From a bacterium BMS3Bbin10 (GTDB lineage: Bacteria; Pseudomonadota; Alphaproteobacteria; Rhizobiales; Methyloligellaceae): 64,000 bases of DNA. Positions 18,682-28,465 of this stretch are shown here, one piece after another. How positions within the stretch are numbered: position 1 is the stretch's first letter; each line of letters opens with the position of its first letter. Under the pieces are notes generated by a model that saw nothing but the letters and a program-made list of their open reading frames with translations, was not told the DNA's origin and did not search any database. A program made the position numbers and the translations under genes. The stretch spans positions 1-64,000 of the forward strand of contig BDTT01000083.1 in the NCBI GenBank assembly GCA_002897995.1. Direction: 5' to 3'.

Positions 18682-19869
18682 ATGAGTGACAGGGACGCAA
18701 TTGTAATTGCCAGTGCGGCGCGCACGCCGGTCGGATCGTTCGGCGGAGGCCTGAGCAGTTTGCCGGCCCATACGCTCGGTCAGGTCGCGATAGAAGCGGC
18801 ATTGTCGCGCGCAAAAGTCGAGCCGGGCGATGTTTCTGAAGTCATCCTCGGACAGATCCTGACCGCCGGCATGGGTCAGAACCCGGCCCGCCAGGCGTCG
18901 ATCGCCGCCGGCATTCCCGTTGAGGCTCCGGCCTGGGGCATGAACCAGTTATGCGGTTCGGGACTGCGCGCGGTCGCGCTCGGCGCCCAGCAGATAGAGG
19001 ACGGCTCGAGCGGCGTGGTTGTCGCCGGCGGACAGGAAAATATGAGCCTGGCGCCGCATTGTTCGCATTTGCGCGACGGCACGAAAATGGGAGATGTCAA
19101 ATTCATCGACACCATGATCCGCGACGGGCTGTGGGACGCCTTCAACGGCTATCACATGGGCGCCACGGCGGAGAATGTCGCGCGCAAGTACCAGATCACA
19201 CGCGATGAACAGGACGCCTTCGCCGCCAGTTCGCAGAACAAGGCGGAAGCCGCGCAGAAGGCCGGCAGATTCAAGGACGAGATTGCGCCGGTGACGGTTC
19301 CCGGCCGCAGGGGAGACACCGTTGTCGAAGAGGATGAATACATCAAGGAAGGGGTGACCGCAGAGGGCCTGGCCAAGCTCCGCCCGGCCTTCGACCGCGA
19401 AAACGGCACAGTGACCGCCGGCAATGCCAGCGGCATCAATGACGGCGCGGCCGCGGTGGTGCTGATGAGCTCGGGCGAAGCGGGCAGGCGCGGCATCGAC
19501 CCGCTGGCGCGGATTGTGTCCTGGGCGCATGCAGGCGTCGATCCGGCGATCATGGGCACCGGCCCGATCCCGGCGTCGCGCGCGGCGCTTGAAAAAGCGG
19601 GATGGACGACTGACGATCTCGATCTGGTGGAGGCCAATGAGGCCTTCGCGGCGCAGGCCTGCGCGGTGAACAAGGAGCTCGGCTGGGATACCGGCAAGGT
19701 CAATGTCAATGGCGGGGCCATCGCCATCGGCCACCCGATCGGCGCATCGGGCGCAAGGGTGCTCGTCACCCTGCTGCATGAAATGCAAAAGCGCGATGTC
19801 AAGAAAGGCCTGGCCACTTTGTGCATCGGCGGCGGCATGGGCATCGCCATGTGTGTGGAGCGCGGTTGA
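18682..19869 (+). CDS. phaA: acetyl-CoA C-acetyltransferase (beta-ketothiolase)
   Basis: 395 residues of the thiolase family. The nucleophile is in [11 protein letters not shown] near residue 89; the catalytic His and second Cys lie in [16 protein letters not shown] and TLCIGGGMG; the NEAFA block is present. It condenses two acetyl-CoA to acetoacetyl-CoA, the first step of polyhydroxybutyrate synthesis. The ATG follows GGAGAGCAG. The reductase gene phaB lies next on the same strand, after a long palindrome, and the regulator phaR is divergent. Confidence 0.95.
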   Translation: MSDRDAIVIASAARTPVGSFGGGLSSLPAHTLGQVAIEAALSRAKVEPGDVSEVILGQILTAGMGQNPARQASIAAGIPVEAPAWGMNQLCGSGLRAVALGAQQIEDGSSGVVVAGGQENMSLAPHCSHLRDGTKMGDVKFIDTMIRDGLWDAFNGYHMGATAENVARKYQITRDEQDAFAASSQNKAEAAQKAGRFKDEIAPVTVPGRRGDTVVEEDEYIKEGVTAEGLAKLRPAFDRENGTVTAGNASGINDGAAAVVLMSSGEAGRRGIDPLARIVSWAHAGVDPAIMGTGPIPASRAALEKAGWTTDDLDLVEANEAFAAQACAVNKELGWDTGKVNVNGGAIAIGHPIGASGARVLVTLLHEMQKRDVKKGLATLCIGGGMGIAMCVERG

Positions 19870-19891
19870 GCGGGCGTCTTTCAGAAATAGT

Positions 19892-19998
19892 CCCGGCCAC
19901 CCGCTCCCCCTTGCCCAACCACCCCGCAATGGTACCCTTGGGGTGGATGGGCAAGGGGGAGCGGGTGGCCGGGCTTGCGGTTTCATGAAAAACCGCAC
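19892..19998. repeat. long palindromic repeat, family A, copy 4, with tail
   Basis: A near-perfect palindrome at 19892-19973 (arms CCCGGCCACCCGCTCCCCCT onward; centre with GGTACC) followed by the tail GCGGTTTCATGAAAAACCGC at 19977-19996, itself a small palindrome. It lies inside the phaA-phaB operon, so a strong hairpin would form in the transcript between the two cistrons. Confidence 0.92.
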
Positions 19999-20037
19999 AA
20001 GAAAAAAGCTGTCCAGGCTCAGTCAGGGAGGGGAGTC

Positions 20038-20763
20038 ATGTCTAGAATAGCGGTAGTGACGGGTGGCACGCGCGGGATCGGCGCGGCCATTTCAATTGCC
20101 TTGAAGGATGTTGGTTGCACGGTGGCGGCGGTCTATGCCGGCAACGACGAGGCGGCGGCGAAGTTTAACGACAAGAGCGGGATCGCCGTCTTCAAGTGGG
20201 ATGTGAGCGACACGCAGGCCTGCGCCGAGGGACTGGCGCGCGTCGAGGGCGATCTCGGTGCGGTTGAAATTCTGGTCAACAATGCCGGCATTACCCGCGA
20301 TACGATGTTTCACCGCATGGATGTGGAGAAATGGCGCGCGGTGATCGATACCAATCTCAACTCGCTCTACAACATGTGCCGGCCCGTCATCGAGGGCATG
20401 CGGACGCGCGGCTTTGGCCGCATTGTCAACATCTCCTCCATTAACGGCCAGAAGGGTCAGATGGGGCAGACCAATTATTCCGCCGCCAAGGCGGGCGAGC
20501 TCGGCTTCACCAAGGCGCTGGCGCAGGAGAATGCCCGCAAGGGCATCACCGTCAACGCCGTCTGCCCCGGCTATACCGGCACCGAGATGGTGCTCGCGAT
20601 ACCCGAAAAAGTGCTCAATGAGAAAATCCTCCCCCTTATTCCGGTGGGGCGGCTTGGCGAGCCGGAAGAGATTGCGCGCTGCGTTGTGTTCCTCGCAGCC
20701 GACGATGCGGGCTTCATCACCGGCTCCACGCTGTCGGCCAATGGCGGCCAGGTCATGGACTAG
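20038..20763 (+). CDS. phaB: acetoacetyl-CoA reductase
   Basis: 241 residues, short-chain dehydrogenase. NADPH site TGGTRGIGAAIS at residues 8-19, NNAGITRD near 84, catalytic Tyr and Lys in YSAAK near 149-153, and the closing GGQVMD typical of PhaB. It reduces acetoacetyl-CoA to (R)-3-hydroxybutyryl-CoA for polyhydroxybutyrate. The ATG at 20038 follows GGGAGGGGAG, a good ribosome site. It is co-directional with phaA; the polymerase gene phaC is not in this window. Confidence 0.95.
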   Translation: MSRIAVVTGGTRGIGAAISIALKDVGCTVAAVYAGNDEAAAKFNDKSGIAVFKWDVSDTQACAEGLARVEGDLGAVEILVNNAGITRDTMFHRMDVEKWRAVIDTNLNSLYNMCRPVIEGMRTRGFGRIVNISSINGQKGQMGQTNYSAAKAGELGFTKALAQENARKGITVNAVCPGYTGTEMVLAIPEKVLNEKILPLIPVGRLGEPEEIARCVVFLAADDAGFITGSTLSANGGQVMD

Positions 20764-20784
20764 GGTCCCGAACTGCGCCCGATC

Positions 20785-21687
20785 ATGAGCACGCGCGCGG
20801 CAACCTGTATCGGCTGCATCGCCATTGTCCTGTGGTCGCTGCTCGCGCTTCTCACGACGGCGACCGGCAACGTCCCGCCGTTTCTGCTCGTTGCCTTCAG
20901 CTTTTCCATCGGAGGGACGCTGGGGCTCGGCTATCTGGCATGCACGCCCCGGGGGTTGAGATCGCTGGGTGAAATACCTCTAGGCGCCTGGGCCCTCGGT
21001 GTCGCCGGGTTGTTCGGTTATCACGCCCTGTATTTTCTGGCGCTGCGGTCCGCCCCCGCCCTTCAGGCCAATCTCATAAACAATCTCTGGCCGCTGCTGA
21101 TTGTGCTGTTCTCGGCCCTGTTGCCCGCGCGCGACCGGACCGGGGGCCTGAAATGGTGGCATCTGGCGGGCGCGTTTCTTGGCCTTTCCGGCACGGTTCT
21201 CATTGTATCTGGAGGGGACGGCGCGCGCGCAATGCAGGGCGAGGGAAACATTCCCTGGCTCGGCTATGGCGCGGCGCTGGCGGCGGCTCTGGTGTGGTCC
21301 GGCTATTCGGTGGCGAACCGGCGCTTTACAACCGTGCCAAGCACCAGCGTTGCGGGCTTCTGCGTTGCAACCGCCCTGCTGGCGGTTGGCGCTCATCTTG
21401 CGTTCGAGGAGACAATCTGGCCGGCAGGTCCGGTTGAATGGGCCGCGGTCGCGGGGCTGGGGCTCGGGCCGGTGGGCGCCGCCTTCTATGTCTGGGACCA
21501 TGGCGTGAAGCATGGCGATCTGCGCGTGCTGGGCGCAGCCGCATATGCAATCCCCGTATTGTCGACCCTCGCTCTTGTGGCATTCGGGCAGTCAACGGCG
21601 GGGCCGGCTCTGTGGGCCGCCTGCATCCTCATCACCGCCGGCGCGGTGCTGGCGGCCCGCGCGCTGCTGTTCGGGGCGCGGGATTAG
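20785..21687 (+). CDS. DMT-family exporter, YddG-like (aromatic amino acids)
   Basis: 300 residues, about ten membrane helices in two EamA halves. The blocks LFGYHALYFLALRSAPALQANLINNLWPLLIVLFSALL and YGAALAAALVWSGYSVANRRF and the ending with GPVGAAFYVWDHGVKHGDLRVLGAAAYAIPVLSTL match the YddG aromatic amino acid exporter group. It begins 21 bp after phaB and may be read through from it, but no functional link is evident. Confidence 0.85.
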   Translation: MSTRAATCIGCIAIVLWSLLALLTTATGNVPPFLLVAFSFSIGGTLGLGYLACTPRGLRSLGEIPLGAWALGVAGLFGYHALYFLALRSAPALQANLINNLWPLLIVLFSALLPARDRTGGLKWWHLAGAFLGLSGTVLIVSGGDGARAMQGEGNIPWLGYGAALAAALVWSGYSVANRRFTTVPSTSVAGFCVATALLAVGAHLAFEETIWPAGPVEWAAVAGLGLGPVGAAFYVWDHGVKHGDLRVLGAAAYAIPVLSTLALVAFGQSTAGPALWAACILITAGAVLAARALLFGARD

Positions 21688-21689
21688 GT

Positions 21690-22460
21690 TCAGGCGTTGT
21701 CCTTGCGCCGGCGCACTTCACCGAAAACTTCAAACGCCTCGCGTCCCTCCATGCCGAGATTGGCCTGAATCTCGGGGCTGCCGGGGCGCAGGAACGGATT
21801 GGTCTCGAGCTCGCGCATCAAGGTGGTCGGCACCGTCGCTTCGCCCTTTGCCCTCAATTCACGAACTTCGTCCGCGCGCGTCTGCAGGGCGGCATTGCCG
21901 GGCTCGACGCTCAGGGCAAACTCGGCGTTGGCGAGGGTGTATTCATGACCCGAATAGATCACCGTTTCGGGCGGCAGCGCGGCGATCTTCGACAGCGAAT
22001 TCCACATGGTCCGGGCATCGCCCTCGAACAGACGCCCGCACCCCAGCGTAAACAGGGTATCGCCGGTAAACGCGACATTCGCCTTCGGGATCCAGTAGGT
22101 GACATGCCCCGCGGTGTGGCCCGGCGTGTCGAATATTTTTACCGTGAAGGCGCCGAACTCGTAGGCGTCGCCCTCGCCCACCCGCACATCGATGCCGGGC
22201 ACGCGGTCCGCTTCATTGCGCGGCCCGACAATGGTGCAGCCGGTCGCGTCCTTCAGTTCCAGATTCCCGCCGGTGTGGTCGGCGTGATAATGGGTCGTCA
22301 GGATATGGGTGAGTGTCCAGCCCTTTTCGCCAAGGGCCTGTTTGACGGCGCTTGCCTCGGGCGCATCGATGGATGCGGTGAGGTTGCTTTCACTATCGTG
22401 GATGAGCACGCCGTAATTGTCGCTCAGGCAGGGAAACTGGTAAATCTCGAGTGTGGCCAT
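21690..22460 (-). CDS. gloB: hydroxyacylglutathione hydrolase (glyoxalase II)
   Basis: 256 residues of the metallo-beta-lactamase fold. Metal ligands are in THYHADHTGG near residue 58, TPGHTAGHVTYW near 113 and FTGDTLFTLGCGRLFEG near 131; the C-terminal substrate domain carries SGHEYTLANAEFAL. It hydrolyses S-lactoylglutathione to lactate and glutathione in methylglyoxal detoxification. ATG 22460; in-frame sequence beyond it is not conserved. gshB (52169) and a ChaC-like cyclotransferase (27904) also handle glutathione here. Confidence 0.94.
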   Translation of the reverse strand: MATLEIYQFPCLSDNYGVLIHDSESNLTASIDAPEASAVKQALGEKGWTLTHILTTHYHADHTGGNLELKDATGCTIVGPRNEADRVPGIDVRVGEGDAYEFGAFTVKIFDTPGHTAGHVTYWIPKANVAFTGDTLFTLGCGRLFEGDARTMWNSLSKIAALPPETVIYSGHEYTLANAEFALSVEPGNAALQTRADEVRELRAKGEATVPTTLMRELETNPFLRPGSPEIQANLGMEGREAFEVFGEVRRRKDNA

Positions 22461-22588
22461 GACGGATCCCGCTGTTCTTGAAATTTGATAAGGCAGCCGC
22501 GAACCTATCACCGCCCGGCCGCGATTCAAGTGCCATGCCGCATTTGAGCCTGATCGGAATGCGTGACGGAACATTGTGTCATCGCGAA

Positions 22589-22830
22589 ATGTTCAGCGCC
22601 TTTAGGGCCGCCGGACACGGCGACGCCAAGCCCCGGTTCAACCTCGGCATCGGCGACTTCAAGGGCAAGGGCGCAGGCCAGGATTATCTTCGGGCACATA
22701 TGTGGTTTGACCTGGCCGCCTCTCGTGGGGGCGCGGGAATGGACCCCCAAAAAGCGAGATGTCCTCGGCGCGCGGCATTGTATGGCGCAGCACCGCGAAA
22801 CGGTGGAGAGGATCCGGCCCCGGTCATGCC
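22589..22830 (+). pseudogene. remnant of a Sel1-repeat protein
   Basis: One frame reads GDAKPRFNLGIGDFKGKGAG followed by QDYLRAHMWFDLAASRGGAG, a recognisable Sel1 repeat. The similarity then continues in another frame (KKRDVLGARHCMAQHRETVER), so at least one frameshift has occurred, and no proper start or stop frames the unit. I read it as a decayed gene filling the gap between gloB and the methyltransferase gene. Confidence 0.6.
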
Positions 22831-22914
22831 AAGCTATTCAAAAGCCGTGCTGGTTTGCGTGCAAAATAGCAATAGGATAGTCACCTCGGAACATCTTCCC
22901 TCGGGGGCGCGCCC

Positions 22915-23655
22915 ATGCATGTCGATATTTTCGATCTTCGCGAATTCTACGCCCGCCCGCTCGGCGCGGTGGTCCGGCGCATAATCGTTCAGCGCCTGCG
23001 CGCGCGCTGGGGCGATGTGAAGGGCCTGGATGTCTTCGGGCTTGGCTACTGCGCGCCCTATCTCGACATATTCCGGGGCGAGGCCGCGCGCGTCGGCGCG
23101 CTGATGCCCGCATCGCAGGGGGTGATTGCCTGGCCGCAGAACAAGCCCCGGCAGGCCGTTCTCGTGCTCGAAGACGAGCTGCCGCTCGCGGACAGCAGCG
23201 CCGACCGTATGCTGGTGGTTCACGGGGTCGAGACAACCGAGCACACCAGCGCATTGCTGCGCGAGGTCTGGCGCGTGCTGGCGCCGGGCGGGCGGCTGAT
23301 CCTGGTGGTGCCCAACCGCGCCGGCCTCTGGGCCCGGTTCGACACCACGCCGTTCGGTCATGGCCGCCCCTATAGCCGGGGACAGCTGACGACACTCCTG
23401 CGCGAAGCCATGTTCGCCCCGCTCAATTGGGATCAGGCGCTGCATATGCCGCCCTTCAACTGGCCCGTCCTGCTGCGCTCGGCCATCGCCTGGGAGCGGG
23501 TCGGCGCGATTTTCTGGCCGGGGTTCTGCGGCGTGAATATTGTCGAGGCGACAAAGCAGATTTACGCCGCCACGCCGGAAGGCAAGCGCGTGCTCACCCG
23601 CGCACGCTTCCATCCGGTGCCCGCGGGCCCCATCACCGCGAGAGAAGAAAAATAG
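22915..23655 (+). CDS. class I SAM-dependent methyltransferase
   Basis: 246 residues. The SAM-binding motif is weak (LDVFGLGYCAPYLDIF near residue 36), then ELPLADSSADRMLVVHGVE near 84 and EVWRVLAPGGRLILVVPNRAGLWAR near 113, the usual type 11 methyltransferase order. The position divergent to gloB is common in alphaproteobacteria, but no substrate is established. Its last 23 bp overlap the 3' end of metW, which is on the other strand. Confidence 0.85.
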   Translation: MHVDIFDLREFYARPLGAVVRRIIVQRLRARWGDVKGLDVFGLGYCAPYLDIFRGEAARVGALMPASQGVIAWPQNKPRQAVLVLEDELPLADSSADRMLVVHGVETTEHTSALLREVWRVLAPGGRLILVVPNRAGLWARFDTTPFGHGRPYSRGQLTTLLREAMFAPLNWDQALHMPPFNWPVLLRSAIAWERVGAIFWPGFCGVNIVEATKQIYAATPEGKRVLTRARFHPVPAGPITAREEK

Positions 23656-24259
23656 CCTGCTCGCCAATCAGATTCTGCATCACATAGGGAATTTTCAGCC
23701 CCAGCGGCTTGCCATACGCATTGAGGGCGATCGATCGCTCGACCCCGGCATCGAGTTCATGACACAGGGCCGCGAAGTCCTTGATCGTGCAGAAATGGAT
23801 ATTGGGCGTGTCATACCAGGCGCTGTACAGGTTCGGCGTCACCGGCATGCGTCCCCTGAACATGATCTGCGCCCGGATGCGCCAATGGCCGAAATTCGGG
23901 AACGACACGATGGCGCGCCGCCCGATGCGCAGCAACTGCTCCAGAACCTCGCGCGGGCGGCGGGTCGCCTGGATTGTCTGGGAGAGGATCGCGTAATCGA
24001 ACGCATTGTCCGGATAATTCACCAGATCGGTGTCGGCGTCGCCCTGAACCACCGACAGCCCGCGCGCCACGCACTGGTTGACGCCGGCCTGTGAGATTTC
24101 GATGCCGCGCGCATCCACGTCCCGCGTCTCGGCGAGAAGACGCAGCAGCGCGCCGTCGCCGCAGCCGACATCGAGCACGCGGGCCCCGGGTTCGACCATC
24201 TGCGACAGCAGAACCAGATCGACGCGGGTGCCCTGGGGCAAGGGGGATTGCGTGTTCAT
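23633..24259 (-). CDS. metW: methionine biosynthesis protein MetW
   Basis: 208 residues with a methyltransferase-like fold: RVLDVGCGDGALLRLLAE near residue 27, GIEISQAGVNQCVARGL, and the MetW blocks AILSQTIQATRRPREVLEQLLRIGRRAIVSFPNFGHWRIR and TPNIHFCTIKDFAALC. MetW partners MetX in homoserine O-acetylation. The start is ATG 24259; it lies 15 bp after the metX stop on the same strand, so the two form an operon behind the SAM-II riboswitch at 25576-25640. Confidence 0.94.
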   Translation of the reverse strand: MNTQSPLPQGTRVDLVLLSQMVEPGARVLDVGCGDGALLRLLAETRDVDARGIEISQAGVNQCVARGLSVVQGDADTDLVNYPDNAFDYAILSQTIQATRRPREVLEQLLRIGRRAIVSFPNFGHWRIRAQIMFRGRMPVTPNLYSAWYDTPNIHFCTIKDFAALCHELDAGVERSIALNAYGKPLGLKIPYVMQNLIGEQAIFLLSR

Positions 24260-24274
24260 GGGCGCCTGCAATTC

Positions 24275-25489
24275 TCAGTCCCCCGCCGCGCCGGGAAGCG
24301 CAAGGCCGCGCCTCCTGGCGGCGGCCGACAGGAAGCCCGAGACCGCGTCGAACAGTTCAGGCTCCTCCAGCAGAAACGCGTCATGCCCCTTGTCGCTTTC
24401 AATCTCGACAAAGCTGACATTGGCGGCGACGGCATTCAGCGCCTGCACGATGGCCCTTGTTTCTTCGGTCGGGAACAGCCAGTCGCTGGTGAAGGACACG
24501 CAGCAGAACCGCGTGCCCGTGCCCTCGAACGCTTTTGCCAGAACGCCGTCATGGTCGGCGGCGAGATCGAAATAATCCATGGCGCGGGTCATGTAGAGAT
24601 AGCTGTTGGCGTCGAACCGGTCGACGAAAGTGTAGCCCTGGTGGCGCAGATAGCTTTCCACCTGAAAGTCCGCGTCGAAGCCGAAAGTGAGCGCGTCGCG
24701 ATCCTGGAGGTTGCGCCCGAACTTGCGATGCAGCGCATTGTCGGAAAGATAGGTGATGTGGGCCGCCATGCGGGCGACCGCCAGCCCCTTGCGCGGCAGC
24801 GTTTCTTCATCGAGATAGCGCCCGCCGCGCCAGTCCGGGTCGGCCATGATCGCCTGGCGGCCAACCTCGTGAAAGGCGATGTTCTGCGAGGTGTGGCGCG
24901 CGGCGGTGGCGATGGGTATGGCCGAAAAGACGCGGTCCTTGTAGGAGGCGGCCCATTCGAGCACCTGCATGCCGCCCATGGAGCCGCCGGCGACGCAGAA
25001 CAAATCCCTGATCCCCAGATGATCGAGCAGGCGCGCCTGCGCCCGCACCATGTCGGGAATGGTGATGACGGGAAAATCGAGGCCGTAGGGTTTGCCGGTT
25101 TCCGGGTTGAGGGACATGGGCCCCGTTGAGCCCATGCAGCCTCCCACATGGTTGGCGCACACCACGAAAAAGCGGTCCGTATCGATCGCCTTGCCGGGCC
25201 CCACCATGGTTTCCCACCAGCCCGGCTTATCGGTTACGGGATGGGTATTGGCCACATGCTGATCTCCGCTGAGCGCATGGCAGATGAGCACCACATTGGA
25301 TTTGTCTTCGTTCAGCGTTCCGTAGGTCTGGTAGGCGAGGGAGAAAGGCGCCAGCGCGCCGCCGCAATCGAGTTGCAGCGGCTCGCTTTGAGGGAAATGC
25401 ACAATCTGGCTGCCGGGCGCATGGGGTAGCGCCCGCGCGCGGCCTTTTGCGCCCTGGCCCGGCTTCGACGTCCACTTTGCCTCATTCAT
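24275..25489 (-). CDS. metX: homoserine O-acetyltransferase
   Basis: 404 residues, alpha/beta hydrolase fold. Family blocks: [10 protein letters not shown], the nucleophile elbow [14 protein letters not shown] near residue 167, [19 protein letters not shown] and [12 protein letters not shown] with the catalytic Asp and His. It acetylates homoserine in methionine synthesis. ATG 25489 gives the family N-terminus. The leader carries a SAM-II riboswitch (25576-25640) and an intrinsic terminator (25531-25568), so transcription is expected to stop when S-adenosylmethionine is plentiful. metW follows. Confidence 0.95.
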   Translation of the reverse strand: MNEAKWTSKPGQGAKGRARALPHAPGSQIVHFPQSEPLQLDCGGALAPFSLAYQTYGTLNEDKSNVVLICHALSGDQHVANTHPVTDKPGWWETMVGPGKAIDTDRFFVVCANHVGGCMGSTGPMSLNPETGKPYGLDFPVITIPDMVRAQARLLDHLGIRDLFCVAGGSMGGMQVLEWAASYKDRVFSAIPIATAARHTSQNIAFHEVGRQAIMADPDWRGGRYLDEETLPRKGLAVARMAAHITYLSDNALHRKFGRNLQDRDALTFGFDADFQVESYLRHQGYTFVDRFDANSYLYMTRAMDYFDLAADHDGVLAKAFEGTGTRFCCVSFTSDWLFPTEETRAIVQALNAVAANVSFVEIESDKGHDAFLLEEPELFDAVSGFLSAAARRRGLALPGAAGD

Positions 25490-25530
25490 TTTCGCCTCGG
25501 GCAGCTCGTTAAGAAACCCCGACCGGCCGC

Positions 25531-25568
25531 AAAAAAACCCGGTCGGGCTGTGCGCCAAGACCGGGTTT
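25531..25568 (-). terminator. intrinsic terminator in the metX leader
   Basis: On the minus strand AACCCGGTC pairs with GACCGGGTT around a 14-base loop and runs into seven T. A second hairpin (CCGACCGG with CCGGTCGG, 25517-25548) uses the same GACCGG stretch and would exclude the first, so the pair looks like terminator and antiterminator. Confidence 0.75.
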
Positions 25569-25575
25569 CGAACTC

Positions 25576-25640
25576 CCGCGGCCTTTTAGCGACTTTTTTA
25601 GAGTGGCTGCAAGCCGGCCGGCCAAATCACCACTAAGGTA
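25576..25640 (-). promoter_or_regulatory. SAM-II riboswitch
   Basis: Read on the minus strand, the leader contains GTGGTGATTTGGCCGG, then GGCTTGCAGCCACTC, an A-run and GTCGCTAAAAGG, in the order and spacing of the SAM-II (metA) aptamer of alphaproteobacteria, including the conserved CTTGCAGCCAC and TCGCTAAA strands that form the pseudoknot. It stands about 90 bp upstream of metX and is followed by an intrinsic terminator. Confidence 0.92.
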
Positions 25641-25773
25641 CAGTAAAACCGTTAACGGGGTTGCCGGTCAAGGGGGTGGTGCGAAGTGAGGTTAAGATGT
25701 TGCTCCAACTTTCCTTTGATTTCGCACGGTGTGCAGCCTATTCAATGGGCGCCGCGCGTCAGGAGCTAGGCCA

Positions 25774-26886
25774 GTGAGCGACAAAACCACACCAACGCCG
25801 CGCCCCGGCATCATGGACATTACGCCCTATGTGCCGGGGACGAGCGAAATTGCTGGGGGCAAACCCGTGATCAAGCTGTCGTCCAACGAGACGCCGCTGG
25901 GTCCGAGCCCCAAAGCGCTTGCCGCCTTTGCCGGCGCCGATGAGCTTGCGCGCTACCCCGACGGATCGGCGGCTAAGCTGCGCGAGGCGATTGCCGAGCG
26001 CTACGGGCTGAACCCGGCGCGCATCGTCTGCGGCGCGGGCTCCGATGAACTGCTCGGGCTGCTGGCCCAGGCCTATCTGGGGCCCGGCGATGAAGCCATC
26101 TACACGAAGCACGGCTTTCTGGTGTACCGCATCGCCATTCTCGCCAATGGCGCAACACCGGTGATTGCGCCCGAAACCGAGTGCCGGGCTGACGTGGACG
26201 CCATTTTAGGCAAGGTGACGGGCGCCACGAAAATCGTCTTTCTCGCCAATCCGAACAACCCGACGGGAACCTATCTTCCCTTTGACGAGTTGCAACGTTT
26301 GCGAAAAGCGCTGCCCGGGCAAGTCCTGCTGGTGGTCGATGCGGCCTATGCGGAATATGTGCGCCGCAACGACTATGAGGCGGGACTGGAGCTGGTGGCC
26401 ACCACGCCCAATACGGTCATGACCCGCACCTTCTCGAAGGTGTACGGGCTGGCTGCCCTGAGGATCGGCTGGTGCTATGCGCCGGCCGCCATCGCCGATG
26501 TGCTGAACCGTATCCGCGGGCCCTTCAATGTGTCCGCGCCGGCTATCGCCGCCGCGGTGGCGGCCATTGGCGATGCCGCGCATATGGAAAAAGCGGTAGC
26601 CCATAACGAGGAGTGGCTGGCCTGGCTCACGGAAAAAATCGAGGCGCTTGGCCTCACCGTTACGCCCAGCGTGGCGAATTTCCTGCTGATCCATTTTCCG
26701 GACAAGGAAGGCCTGCGCGCAAGTGACGCGGACGCCGCCCTCACCGCAAACCGCATTCTCCTGCGCCGGGTGGAGGGTTACGGATTTCCCGATGCGCTGC
26801 GCATGAGCGTCGGCACGGAAGATGAAAACCGGCAGACGCTTGCCGTGCTGAAAGCGTTCATGGAACGTGGCGGGAGTTTATCATGA
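25774..26886 (+). CDS. hisC: histidinol-phosphate aminotransferase
   Basis: 370 residues, PLP-dependent class I/II aminotransferase. [73 protein letters not shown] and the PLP lysine in [15 protein letters not shown] are all present. It makes histidinol phosphate and often also aromatic amino acids. The GTG at 25774 follows AGGAG; the frame is open further upstream without similarity. It shares ATGA with the following tyrA, which suggests the enzyme here may serve tyrosine or phenylalanine synthesis. It is divergent from metX. Confidence 0.93.
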   Translation: MSDKTTPTPRPGIMDITPYVPGTSEIAGGKPVIKLSSNETPLGPSPKALAAFAGADELARYPDGSAAKLREAIAERYGLNPARIVCGAGSDELLGLLAQAYLGPGDEAIYTKHGFLVYRIAILANGATPVIAPETECRADVDAILGKVTGATKIVFLANPNNPTGTYLPFDELQRLRKALPGQVLLVVDAAYAEYVRRNDYEAGLELVATTPNTVMTRTFSKVYGLAALRIGWCYAPAAIADVLNRIRGPFNVSAPAIAAAVAAIGDAAHMEKAVAHNEEWLAWLTEKIEALGLTVTPSVANFLLIHFPDKEGLRASDADAALTANRILLRRVEGYGFPDALRMSVGTEDENRQTLAVLKAFMERGGSLS

Positions 26887-27818
26887 GCGAATTCGTGTTT
26901 GACCGCATCGCCCTCATCGGCTTCGGGCTGATCGGCTCGTCGATTGCGCGGGCCGCGCGCGCCAAGGGCGTGGTGCGCGAAATTTCCGGGACGGCGCGCT
27001 CGGAAAAAACGCGCGCACGCGTCCGCGAACTCGGCATCGCCGACAAGGTGGCGGAAACACCGGCGCAGGCTGTAGAGGGCGCGGAGCTGGTCATCGTCTG
27101 CGTGCCGGTCGGCGCCAGCGGGGCCATCGCGCGTGAAATCGCGCCACATCTGGCGCCGGGCGCGATCGTCACCGACGTCGGCTCCGTTAAAAGCAGCGTC
27201 ATCGCCGACATGGAGCCGCATATCCCCGACGGGTGTTTCCTGGTGCCGGGACATCCCATCGCCGGCACGGAGCAATCGGGCCCCGATGCCGGCTTTGCCG
27301 AACTCTTTACAAACCGCTGGTGCATTTTGACGCCGGGCGAAAAAGCATCCCCCGAAGCGGTCGAAAAGCTCACCCGCTTCTGGCAGGCGCTGGGGTCCGA
27401 TGTCGAGATCATGGAGGCCGGGCACCACGATCTGGTGCTCGCCATCACCAGCCATATTCCGCATCTGATCGCCTATAACATCGTCGGCACGGTGGCCGAC
27501 CTCGAGGCGGATACGCGTTCCGAAGTGATCAAATACTCCGCATCCGGGTTTCGCGATTTTACCCGGATCGCCGCCTCCGACCCGGCCATGTGGCGCGATG
27601 TCTTTCTCGCCAACAAGGACGCGGTGCTGGAAATGCTCGGGCGGTTTTCCGAAGACCTGTCCGGCCTGCAGCGGGCAATCCGGCGCGGCGACTCTGAGAC
27701 GCTGGAGGAGCTGTTTACCCGCACGCGCGATGTCCGGCGCAAGGTGATCGATGCGGGCCAGGAGACGGCGGAGCCCGATTTCGGGCGCATCCGGGCGATT
27801 TCCCCCGAGACGGACTAG
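26883..27818 (+). CDS. tyrA: prephenate/arogenate dehydrogenase
   Basis: 311 residues. NAD(P) site [16 protein letters not shown] at 9-24, [12 protein letters not shown] near 98, [17 protein letters not shown] near 122, and the helical C-terminal domain with [26 protein letters not shown]. It oxidises prephenate or arogenate toward tyrosine; cyclohexadienyl dehydrogenases (tyrC) have the same form. It overlaps hisC by four bases (ATGA), so the two are translated together. Confidence 0.93.
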   Translation: MSEFVFDRIALIGFGLIGSSIARAARAKGVVREISGTARSEKTRARVRELGIADKVAETPAQAVEGAELVIVCVPVGASGAIAREIAPHLAPGAIVTDVGSVKSSVIADMEPHIPDGCFLVPGHPIAGTEQSGPDAGFAELFTNRWCILTPGEKASPEAVEKLTRFWQALGSDVEIMEAGHHDLVLAITSHIPHLIAYNIVGTVADLEADTRSEVIKYSASGFRDFTRIAASDPAMWRDVFLANKDAVLEMLGRFSEDLSGLQRAIRRGDSETLEELFTRTRDVRRKVIDAGQETAEPDFGRIRAISPETD

Positions 27819-27903
27819 GTCTTTTTACTGTCATTTCTCCGATTGATCCCCATCTGATTAGACGCGGCGATGCGTGATCGCGCGCGCAGAGACGGGAGAA
27901 GAC

Positions 27904-28434
27904 GTGTCTGATCTTTGGGTGTTCGGCTATGGCTCGCTCATGTGGCGTCCCGGCTTCGACTATGTCGAGAGCCGGCCCGCGCTGCTGCGCGGGGCGCACC
28001 GTTCGCTGTGCGTCTACTCCGTGGTTCACCGGGGCACCGCCCAGCGCCCCGGGCTTGTGCTCGGTCTGGATGCGGGCGGGTCATGCCGGGGTATCGCCTT
28101 CCGCGTGGAAGCAGGGGCCGCCCCGGCAACTCTGGAATATCTGCGGGACAGGGAGCAGGTTACAAAAGTTTATCTTGAGACCCGCCGGCCCGTTGCGCTG
28201 GACGGGGCCGGGCGCAAGGTGGAGGCGTTGTGCTTTCTGGTTGACCGGAGCCACCGGCAATATGCGGGCCGGCTGTCGGTTGCGCGGCAGGCGGAACTGG
28301 TGCGCGGCGGACACGGGCGCTCGGGAAACAATATCGACTATGTCGCCAACACGCTCCGCCATCTCGGCGAAATGGGCCTCGCGGAACCCGCGCTGGAACA
28401 GGTGATGACCAAAGTCGGGAAGGATGTTCCCTGA
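27904..28434 (+). CDS. ChaC-like gamma-glutamylcyclotransferase
   Basis: 176 residues. The opening LWVFGYGSLMWRPGFDY is the ChaC substrate-binding motif, followed by CVYSVVHRGTAQRPGLVLGLDAGGSC, the catalytic Glu in LRDREQVTKVYLET and GRSGNNIDYVANTLRHL. Members cleave glutathione to 5-oxoproline and Cys-Gly in the cytosol. GTG 27904 has GGGAGAAG upstream; an earlier GTG at 27874 is less likely. It follows tyrA on the same strand after 85 bp. Confidence 0.9.
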   Translation: MSDLWVFGYGSLMWRPGFDYVESRPALLRGAHRSLCVYSVVHRGTAQRPGLVLGLDAGGSCRGIAFRVEAGAAPATLEYLRDREQVTKVYLETRRPVALDGAGRKVEALCFLVDRSHRQYAGRLSVARQAELVRGGHGRSGNNIDYVANTLRHLGEMGLAEPALEQVMTKVGKDVP

Positions 28435-28465
28435 AGGTGAGCCCGGCCCTGACCGGAAGCATTCT

